From JAHFUI01 sp041485905 (GTDB lineage Bacteria; Acidobacteriota; Vicinamibacteria; Vicinamibacterales; CAVVIG01), in the NCBI GenBank assembly GCA_041485905.1, contig JBGPKK010000063.1:1-23353 (forward strand): a DNA stretch of 23,353 bases, in the 5' to 3' direction. The notes under the pieces are model-generated. The model had not been told where the DNA came from. It did not search any database and was given only the letters and a program-made list of their open reading frames with translations. Positions 7,226 to 13,014 of this stretch are shown here, one piece after another. Position numbers and translations under genes: made by a program. Positions within the stretch are counted from its first letter, which is position 1, and each line of letters starts with the position of its first letter.

Positions 7226-7633
7226 CTAACGCAACGCCCGCCGGATGGCCATGAGCGGCTCCAGATGGGTCTTCGGCGCCAGCTTAGCCTCGATGCCCTG
7301 AATCAGAACCTCTCGGCGCTGGTCGATCTGATCCTGCGCGTCGAACAGCGTCCGCCGCTTGCTGGTGCGCTGACCCTCCAGCGCCTTGATCTGCTTCTGC
7401 CCGGCGAGCTTCGTTTCAAGTGACGCGGCCTGTGACGCCTTTCGCCGCGCCTCGCGAATCTGCCGATCCATCTCCTTGATCTCACGTTCGAGCGCGACCT
7501 TCAGATCGTCAGCCCAGCTGTCGAGCTTCTCCGCCTCGGCCTCGAAGTACTTGCCGTTCCGTTCCGAAATCGCCTGCTGAATGTCGGCGCGACGCCGATC
7601 GACCATCTCGTCGAGCGCCTCACGTGACCGCAA
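7226..7633 (-). pseudogene. Detached C-terminal tail of an SNF2-like helicase
   Basis: This minus-strand frame encodes the coiled-coil tail typical of the helicase family at 4005: ISERNGKYFEAEAEKLDSW, then ADDLKVALEREIKEMDRQI, LAGQKQIKALEGQR and LFDAQDQIDQRREVLI. It lacks all ATPase motifs and has no good start codon: the open frame begins with a TTG at 7633 inside the truncation. The helicase body on the plus strand stops just before this region of the family, so the two pieces are complementary parts of one gene now in opposite orientations. An alternative is a remnant of a second helicase gene. The tail is followed on the same strand by vapB. Confidence 0.75.
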
Positions 7634-8460
7634 CTCCGCGCCAGGCTCACGCGATCGTCGTCGGTCTCGGCCGTGGCGGGATCGATGAGCAGCGACTGGA
7701 GAACTTCATCGTCAGCGGCCTGATTGATTTCGATGATGTGTCCTATGACGTGAGCGCCGATGTGCTCTTCGATCTGGCTGGCCAGGTCGTTCGGCACTTG
7801 CTGTCCTACCTTTCGAGGGACGAGGCGAAGAAGGTTCTGCAGTTCTACTTGCGAGAGATTGCGAAGTTCGTCCACGTCCAGATGCAGCCCCACCACTGGG
7901 AAGGGGCGGCAGCGGGCTACGAGGTCAAGGTCACCAAGGGCTTCGTCGAGTTAAAGTCGAGCGCGTACTCCAGTTGGGCGGACGAACCTATCCGCGACTT
8001 CCGGTGGTCGCCGGCCGACAAGAGCAACATGTCGCGCTATCTCTTCGGCCACTTCAAACGCTGTCTATATTCGGTCCAGAAATTTCAGTCCGACTCTGAA
8101 CGTCGATTCGCTGTGATTCTTGACCGGGAGACCGCCCGCTGGTTCAAGCCGGCCAAGGGCCACTTCCGGATCTACTACCGTCTAGGTTCAGAGCAACCGG
8201 AGTACCAGCCCGACTTCGTCGCCGAGACCGACGACGCCACCTGGATGCTCGAGGTCAAGATGAAGACCGAGATGGCGTCGCCGGAGGTCCTTGCGAAGAA
8301 ACAGGCGGCCGAGACGTGGTGCGGCTATGCGTCGGACCATGCCAAGACGTGCGGCGGCAAGCCCTGGAGATACGCGCTCATCGCGCACGACGTCATCACG
8401 GAGAACATGAGTCTGGCGTCGCTCGTGGGATCGGCGACGGAGCGCACGCCGGGAGTGTAG
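7624..8460 (+). pseudogene. C-terminal nuclease part of a type III restriction Res-like protein
   Basis: Homology-like sequence starts near 7681 (IDEQRLENFIVSGLIDFDDVSYD) and runs to the stop at 8460. It includes KCLYSVQKF-like and SDSERRFAVILDRE segments, then WFKPAKGHF, YQPDF and WMLEVKMK, which give a PD-(D/E)xK nuclease core. In the family this nuclease domain ends a protein of roughly 900-1000 residues whose N-terminal two-thirds are a DEAD-type translocase; that part is absent. A GTG at 7624 opens the frame, but the first 19 residues are antisense to the helicase tail and probably not original. Intact relatives often sit in operons of SNF2 helicase, DNA methyltransferase and Res, so a methyltransferase has probably been lost here. 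Confidence 0.78.
7632..7641. repeat. 10-bp direct repeat, copy 2
   Basis: AACTCCGCGC, identical to 5580-5589 and in the same orientation. It lies at the junction between the helicase tail and the Res fragment. Confidence 0.35.
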
Positions 8461-8492
8461 CCGGTGGCCCTATCCCGCCTACGCTTGCGTGG

Positions 8493-8510
8493 GAGCGACG
8501 CGAGTCGCTC
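8493..8510 (+). terminator. Hairpin downstream of the Res fragment, possible terminator
   Basis: GAGCGAC (8493-8499) and GTCGCTC (8504-8510) form a perfect 7-bp stem closed by the GNRA-type tetraloop GCGA, 32 bases after the Res stop. The following GATATTGT is only weakly T-rich, so termination efficiency is doubtful. A second, imperfect hairpin (CCTACGC with GCGTGGG) lies immediately upstream. Confidence 0.4.
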
Positions 8511-8635
8511 GATATTGTAGAAACTGAAACACGCTGTCGTCTCGGAGTACGCAGATCCAGCAATAGTGTTCATCAACTTCTCGGTCTTCTCCACAGAGAA
8601 TCGTCAGGGCATCTGTCTTGCGTAAATGAGCCGCC

Positions 8636-9148
8636 ATGCCGGCAGCGGCGCTGATTCCATTTGAGCGGATCACGAAGGCGATTCGGCTCATCCGCGGCAA
8701 CAAAGTGCTGCTCGACGTCGATCTGGCCGCCCTCTATGAAGTCGACACCAAGGCCCTGGTGCGCGCTGTCAAACGGAACCTGGAGCGCTTCCCCGAGGAC
8801 TTCATGTTTCAGCTGTCTGCGGAGGAGTCTGCGATCTTGAGGTGCCAAATTGGTACCTCAAGATCCTGGGGCGGACGTAGATATCACCCGCATGCCTTCA
8901 CCGAGCAGGGCGTGGCCATGCTCTCCAGCGTTTTGCGAAGCCAGCGCGCCATCGCGGTCAACGTGGAGATCGTTCGAGCCTTCGTGGAGTTGCGCAGGAT
9001 GCTCGGCTCAAACGCGGAACTGGCGCGACGACTGGACGCGCTGGAGGGCAAGTACGACGCGCAGTTCAAGACAGTCTTCCAGGCCATTCGTGAGCTCATG
9101 ACTCCGCCCAAGACTGCGCGACATAGGATTGGATGCAGCGAAGAGTAA
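8636..9148 (+). CDS. ORF6N-domain DNA-binding protein (170 aa)
   Basis: The domain covers about residues 10-125: KVLLDVDLAALYEVDTKALV, RNLERFPEDFMFQL, HPHAFTEQGVAMLSSVLRS and VEIVRAFVELRRML. A short coiled coil follows, and the C-terminus (LMTPPKTARHRIG) is close to the usual family end. ORF6N proteins come from phages and mobile islands and are thought to bind DNA; they often travel with defence and toxin genes. The reading frame is complete, while genes on both sides are broken. No Shine-Dalgarno sequence is evident before the ATG. The codons for residues about 66-77 lie in a 33-bp near-perfect palindrome, described separately. Confidence 0.9.
   Translation: MPAAALIPFERITKAIRLIRGNKVLLDVDLAALYEVDTKALVRAVKRNLERFPEDFMFQLSAEESAILRCQIGTSRSWGGRRYHPHAFTEQGVAMLSSVLRSQRAIAVNVEIVRAFVELRRMLGSNAELARRLDALEGKYDAQFKTVFQAIRELMTPPKTARHRIGCSEE
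8833..8865. repeat. 33-bp near-perfect palindrome inside the ORF6N gene
   Basis: The outer arms GATCTTGAGGT (8833-8843) and ACCTCAAGATC (8855-8865) are perfectly complementary. The inner arms CCAA and TTGG (8845-8848, 8850-8853) also pair, around a single central A. The only non-pair is G8844 opposite T8854, which would be a wobble in RNA. That makes 15 of 16 positions paired in DNA, inside coding sequence. Confidence 0.9.
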
Positions 9149-9180
9149 GACTCGTCCTGTGCTCGCCAATCGTGTGCCGT

Positions 9181-9400
9181 TTATTGTCGGCTGGCGCGGG
9201 CCAAGGCCTGATCGAAGGTCGGGCTGAGCTCGCTCTGGCCGAGCGCTTCTTCGAGAAGACCCAGCGTCTGCCGGACGCAGACGAGGTCGAGTGTGCCGGC
9301 GTGCGCACGCAGAATCGCGCTGACGTTATCGAGATCCTTGGATCGACCGGCAAGGGCAGCCCAGATCGGCGAGGAGGCTGGCGACGGGCGAACGCATGCG
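9181..9400 (-). pseudogene. C-terminal remnant of a nucleotidyltransferase-like (DUF6036-type) protein
   Basis: On the minus strand, the frame ending at the TAA at 9183-9181 reads ALAGRSKDLDNVSAILRAHA and then LGLLEEALGQSEL to ARASRQ. The pattern AGR-x-KDL followed by an acidic helix is typical of the C-terminus of minimal nucleotidyltransferase proteins paired with a small upstream gene in toxin-antitoxin-like loci. Upstream of about 9390 this frame turns into implausible Pro/Ser-rich sequence, and the nucleotidyltransferase GS(x)nDxD core is absent. It is therefore a 5'-truncated remnant of about 70 residues. The family assignment is from memory of the motif and moderately sure. Confidence 0.55.
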
Positions 9401-9628
9401 CGGCGCGGTCGAAGCGCACTCGAAGTTCGTGATGATGGAGGAGGTCGAGAGCGCGGTCGCGAGTGGTCGGAAAGTCAGGCTGCAGCCGTCGCATGTAGGC
9501 CAGAAGCGCCTGAGAAGCGTCCCACGCGGGCTGGCCCCCGTCGCGCTTGAAGCGCTCCGCCCAATACGCCTCTTTCGCAGCACTCGCGCCTTGCGCTGCG
9601 CGAACTGCCGGATCGATCGCGGGTCCAC
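9385..9628 (-). pseudogene. Broken small helical protein, partner of the nucleotidyltransferase remnant
   Basis: A GTG at 9628, preceded by AGGA, begins VDPRSIRQFAQRKAR. A frame change near 9585 is then needed to continue into AKEAYWAERFKRDGG, QPAWDASQALLAYMRRLQPDF and DRALDLLHHHELRVRFDRAAHAF. Small proteins beginning MDPRxIR and containing a YW motif commonly precede a nucleotidyltransferase gene, and here the C-terminal remnant of such a gene follows directly. The end of this gene and most of the next were lost in one deletion around 9390. The frameshift could also be a sequencing error, but the deletion could not. Confidence 0.5.
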
Positions 9629-9774
9629 GTTTCCTATTCTAGCGGTGACGGAGCGGCGGGACACGGGTCCGTCAGTTTTTCAGGAACGGTGCAATGAACG
9701 GACACCGCGGCTTGTTTTATCTGAAGAGTTTCTGAATTCTTCGTCAGCTTGCGCCCACGGCGCACATCGCGGCA

Positions 9775-9780
9775 TATAAT
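9775..9780 (+). promoter_or_regulatory. -10 box (TATAAT) giving a near-leaderless transcript
   Basis: A perfect TATAAT ends ten bases before the ATG at 9791, so transcription should start around 9787 and leave almost no leader. No Shine-Dalgarno sequence precedes the ATG, which fits leaderless translation. At a normal 16-18 base spacing there is no -35 match. A partial TTGCGC lies 20 bases upstream (9749-9754), the long spacing typical of MerR-type activated promoters, and a short GCGCC/GGCGC repeat lies between (9751-9763). The MerR-like reading is speculative. Confidence 0.5.
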
Positions 9781-9790
9781 CGCCTCCCTG

Positions 9791-10171
9791 ATGGGTTCGA
9801 TAGCCCGAGTCCTCGCCGTCGGTGCACTGGTGCCATGGTTCGCTGTATCCGGTGGGCTCCCGCCGGAACACGTGCACGAGTCGGATGCAGCCGGCCATCA
9901 CGCCGCGGTCACGCACCGGCACGCCGCCCTTCACGATCATGATGGCGCCGAGATCGAACATGGCGACGGACTCGTCGTCTGGATCCACGAGATCGGCATC
10001 ACAGAGAACACGCACTCGTTTCCCGTGCTCCTGTTCGTGGTGTCGACCCACATCGCCATCGTTCCCGAGCCTCTCGCGCGCGCGGCTGTCGCCGCCGACG
10101 AAGCGACGCTTCCACACGGTCCTCCTCGAATCTCTCCGTCCCTCCGCGCCCCTCCTTCCGTCTTCCTCTGA
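9791..10171 (+). CDS. Exported His-rich protein, probable periplasmic metal buffer (126 aa)
   Basis: A hydrophobic N-terminus (residues about 1-22, GSIARVLAVGALVPWFAVSG) is followed by a His/Asp/Glu-rich segment: EHVHESD, GHHAAVTHRHA, LHDHDGAEIEHGDG and WIHEIG, eleven histidines within about 60 residues. A second hydrophobic stretch (FPVLLFVVSTHIAIV) and a Pro/Ala-rich tail end the protein. It is the first gene before the outer-membrane factor and pump, so it probably binds the exported metal in the periplasm. I do not recognise a named family. The ATG at 9791 is preferred to one at 9749 because the latter starts upstream of the TATAAT box and would add 14 residues before the hydrophobic signal. 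Confidence 0.68.
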   Translation: MGSIARVLAVGALVPWFAVSGGLPPEHVHESDAAGHHAAVTHRHAALHDHDGAEIEHGDGLVVWIHEIGITENTHSFPVLLFVVSTHIAIVPEPLARAAVAADEATLPHGPPRISPSLRAPPSVFL

Positions 10172-10179
10172 TCTGACCT

Positions 10180-10195
10180 GACGGGATCGCCCGTC
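10180..10195 (+). promoter_or_regulatory. Small hairpin after the His-rich gene
   Basis: GACGGG (10180-10185) pairs perfectly with CCCGTC (10190-10195) around ATCG, eight bases after the His-rich stop. There is no T run, so it may tune RNA processing or coupling between the first and second genes rather than stop transcription. Confidence 0.3.
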
Positions 10196-10231
10196 GTCTG
10201 TCTGTCGGTATTTCCGTTTATTCGAGGTGTT

Positions 10232-11458
10232 ATGCGCATTGTGGTGTTCTGCGCCACGCTCGTCGCGGGCGTGTTCCCGTCGGCCGCGGGCGCGCAATCG
10301 ATGACCCTGACCGAATCCGACGCCTTGGCGCGGTTATCGGTCGACAGTCCGCGCGTGCGCGCGATGCGCGCGGGGGTCGACGTCGCCCGGGTTGACGTCC
10401 TGACGGCGGGCCGGTGGCCCAACCCGCGCGTCACCTTCGATCGAGAGTCTGTGGCCGGCATCACCGAAAACATGGTGATGGTCGCGCAACCGCTGCCCAT
10501 CACCGGACGCAGAGGCCTGGAGGTGGATGCCGCCTCCGCGATGGTGGCTGCCACGTCGAGCCGGAGCGACGACGAGATTCGGCGGCTGCGCGCCGACCTG
10601 CGCCTCGCCTTTGCCGATCTCGTCGCGGCACAGACGCGCGAGCGTGAATTGACAGGGGCCGCTGATCGCTTGCGCGGGTTGGCGGACGTGCTGGGAAAGC
10701 GCGAGGCAGCCGGCGATGCAGCAGGGTTCGATCGGCTTCGGGCCGAACGCGAGGTGCTCGAATTCGAGGCGGACCGCGCCGCGGCCCGGATCGAGAGAGC
10801 GCGCGCTCAGGGCATCCTTGCCGGCTTCTTCGCCGATGTAGCGGATGCGTCACGCCTGGTTGCCGTGGGTGCCGCTACAGCGCCGGTCACCGTCCCTCCG
10901 CTCGAGGCTCTCGTCGAGAGCGCCGAAGCGACGCGGGGGGAGCTGCTCGCGCTTCGACACGAGATCGAAGCCGCACGGTTGTCCGAACGCGCCGCCGGCC
11001 GCCGGCTGATCCCGGAACCGGAAATCGTCGCGGGCACAAAGTCTTCGACGGTCGGCGGCGGAGATCTCGGCAGCGTTATCACCGTGCACGCCACGATTCC
11101 GTTGTTCGATCGCGCACGCCCTGAGCGGGCGCTCGCTCTCGCCAAAGGCGCTCAGGCGGAAGCCAGGCGGAATGCGCTCCGGCTCACGCTCCGCGGCCAG
11201 ATCGCCGCCCTGCGCGCAGTCGTCCTCGAGCGCCGCGCCGCGGCGGAACGCTATCGCGCCGAGGCGATTCGGAGCGCGGATCAAATCGAGCGGATTGCGC
11301 AGGTCAGCTACGACGCGGGAGAACGGGGAATCCTGGAACTGCTCGACGCGTATCGAACCGGTGCGACCGCCCGCATCCGGCAGACGGCGCTCGACGCCGC
11401 CGTGCGGCAGGCAGAGATCGAGCTCGAATTCGTGAGCGGTTGGGAGATCCCGTCATGA
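10232..11458 (+). CDS. TolC-family outer-membrane factor of the metal RND pump, CzcC-like (408 aa)
   Basis: A signal peptide (residues 1-22, ending AAGAQ) precedes two repeated outer-membrane-efflux halves made of long Ala/Arg/Glu-rich helices. Typical landmarks are GRWPNPRVTFDRE near residue 60, VAQPLPITGRRGLEVD, IPLFDRARPERALA near residue 290, and YDAGERGILELLDAYR near the end. Such proteins form a trimeric channel through the outer membrane joined to the adaptor and pump encoded next. GAGG lies five bases before the ATG. The stop overlaps the adaptor start as ATGA, so the two are translationally coupled. The position points to a CzcC-like role rather than drug efflux. Confidence 0.9.
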   Translation: MRIVVFCATLVAGVFPSAAGAQSMTLTESDALARLSVDSPRVRAMRAGVDVARVDVLTAGRWPNPRVTFDRESVAGITENMVMVAQPLPITGRRGLEVDAASAMVAATSSRSDDEIRRLRADLRLAFADLVAAQTRERELTGAADRLRGLADVLGKREAAGDAAGFDRLRAEREVLEFEADRAAARIERARAQGILAGFFADVADASRLVAVGAATAPVTVPPLEALVESAEATRGELLALRHEIEAARLSERAAGRRLIPEPEIVAGTKSSTVGGGDLGSVITVHATIPLFDRARPERALALAKGAQAEARRNALRLTLRGQIAALRAVVLERRAAAERYRAEAIRSADQIERIAQVSYDAGERGILELLDAYRTGATARIRQTALDAAVRQAEIELEFVSGWEIPS

Positions 11459-13002
11459 CGATGAAGCTGCGAGCGACAGCTGCGATATGGCTCGCGATTA
11501 CCGGCATGGCGGGGTGCGCGAGGCCAGGCGGCACGCCAAGAGCCGAACCGGCGACGCTGAACGTGACGGACTGGACCGCCACAACCGAGCTCTACATGGA
11601 GTACCCGCCTCTCGTCGCGGGACAGGCCGCGCTCTTTGCCGTGCACCTCACAAGGCTCGACGATTTCAAGGCACTCAACGCCGGAACATCGTCAATCGAG
11701 TTCACACGGGACGGCGGCGGCGCTCCGACGATCCTCCGCGGTGCGCCTCCGTCGAGACCGGGCGCGTTCCGCGTCGAGGGCCCGCCGCCGGCGGCCGGGC
11801 GCTATCGGTGGGCGTTAATCGTCGACGCTCCGGGCCTGACCGATCGACATGACCTGGGGACCGTCACGATCTTCACAGACGACGCCAGCGCAAAGGGGGA
11901 GGCCGACAAGCGACCCGGTGACGATCCGGCAGCCATCGCGTATTTGAAAGAACAGCAATGGACCAACGAGTTCGCCACCGCGCCGGTGCGCGAGGCCGAC
12001 TTGCGCACATCGATCAAAGTGCCAGCGTCGATTGAACCGCTGTCGGGAGGTGAAGCGATCGTCGCCGCTCCGGCCGCCGGGCGATTCACCGCCGACTCGC
12101 TCGTCGGGATCGGAACCAACATCAGGTCGGGCCAGCCGCTCGGACGGCTCGAGCCACGGTTGACAGGGACTGACGATCACGCGACGCTCGCGTCTGACGT
12201 CTCGCAGGCGCAGGTGGCGCTTGACGGCGCACGCGTCGAACAGACGCGCGCCGAGCGCCTGCTCGCGGATCGTGCGGTGCCTGCCCGCCGCGTCGAGGAT
12301 GCGCGCCGCGCGGTGACCACCACTGAAGCGCGGCTCCGCGCGGCCCAAGCCCGGCTCGCCCAGCGCGACGAAACGCTGCGCAGCGGCGGTGGGGCGGCGT
12401 CCGGGAACGCGTTCACGATTCGAGCGCCAATCGCGGGTCGCGTGGCGGAGGTGTTCGCGACGCTCGGCGCCTCGTACGATGAAGGCGCGCCCCTCTTCAA
12501 GATCGTCAGGACCGATCGCGTCGAGCTGCGCGCACAAATCCCGGCGTCTGATGCCTCCGCCACACGCGAGCTCACAGACGTCGCGCTGGAAGTTCCCGGC
12601 CGACCCGACGTGATCCCGCTCCGGGCGGCACACAGGCACGATGCGGGCGTGATCGATCCGAAGACGGGCGCGCTGCCGGTGCAGTTCGAAATCGAGAACC
12701 CGGGTGGACAGCTGCTCGTCGGCCAGAGCGGCACGGCGGTGCTGTACAAGCGCGACCGCCTCCGCGTACCGACCGTCCCGAAAGCGGCCGTCCTGCTCGA
12801 AGCCGGGCGACCGTACGTCTTCGTGCAGATCGGCGGCGAGCGCTTCGCCCGCCGCTGGGTGGAAATCGCCACGCGCGACGGCGATCAGATCGGTTTGAAG
12901 AGCGGCGTCGGCCTTGGCGACCGCGTCGTCACCCGCGGCGCGTACGACGTACAGCTCGCGTCCGCCGCCAAGGGATTACCGGCTGAAGGCCACGTCCACT
13001 GA
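11455..13002 (+). CDS. RND efflux periplasmic adaptor lipoprotein, CzcB-like (515 aa)
   Basis: The ATG at 11455 overlaps the previous stop (ATGA) and gives a lipoprotein signal with the lipobox MAGC near residues 18-21. An N-terminal domain of about 115 residues (LYMEYPPLVAGQAALFAVHL, then TDRHDLGTVTIF) precedes the usual membrane-fusion body. That body has a lipoyl half-motif (AAGRFTADSLVGIGTNIRSG), an alpha hairpin (ADRAVPARRVEDARRAVTTTEARL), the second lipoyl half (IRAPIAGRVAEVFATLGASY), then beta-barrel and membrane-proximal domains. Adaptors bridge the inner-membrane pump and outer-membrane channel. The protein is longer than usual because of the extra N-terminal domain, which may bind metal or the His-rich protein; that is inference. 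Confidence 0.9.
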   Translation: MTMKLRATAAIWLAITGMAGCARPGGTPRAEPATLNVTDWTATTELYMEYPPLVAGQAALFAVHLTRLDDFKALNAGTSSIEFTRDGGGAPTILRGAPPSRPGAFRVEGPPPAAGRYRWALIVDAPGLTDRHDLGTVTIFTDDASAKGEADKRPGDDPAAIAYLKEQQWTNEFATAPVREADLRTSIKVPASIEPLSGGEAIVAAPAAGRFTADSLVGIGTNIRSGQPLGRLEPRLTGTDDHATLASDVSQAQVALDGARVEQTRAERLLADRAVPARRVEDARRAVTTTEARLRAAQARLAQRDETLRSGGGAASGNAFTIRAPIAGRVAEVFATLGASYDEGAPLFKIVRTDRVELRAQIPASDASATRELTDVALEVPGRPDVIPLRAAHRHDAGVIDPKTGALPVQFEIENPGGQLLVGQSGTAVLYKRDRLRVPTVPKAAVLLEAGRPYVFVQIGGERFARRWVEIATRDGDQIGLKSGVGLGDRVVTRGAYDVQLASAAKGLPAEGHVH

Positions 13003-13014
13003 GAACGAACTGAC

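Noticed and set aside
9641..9685. Intrinsic terminator with a TTTTT run after a GGAC/GTCC stem
   Set aside because: The stem has only four pairs and is separated from the T run by several bases.
9680..10554. Minus-strand open frames opposite the His-rich and outer-membrane factor genes
   Set aside because: Antisense to genes with signal peptides and family motifs; no start site or domain seen.
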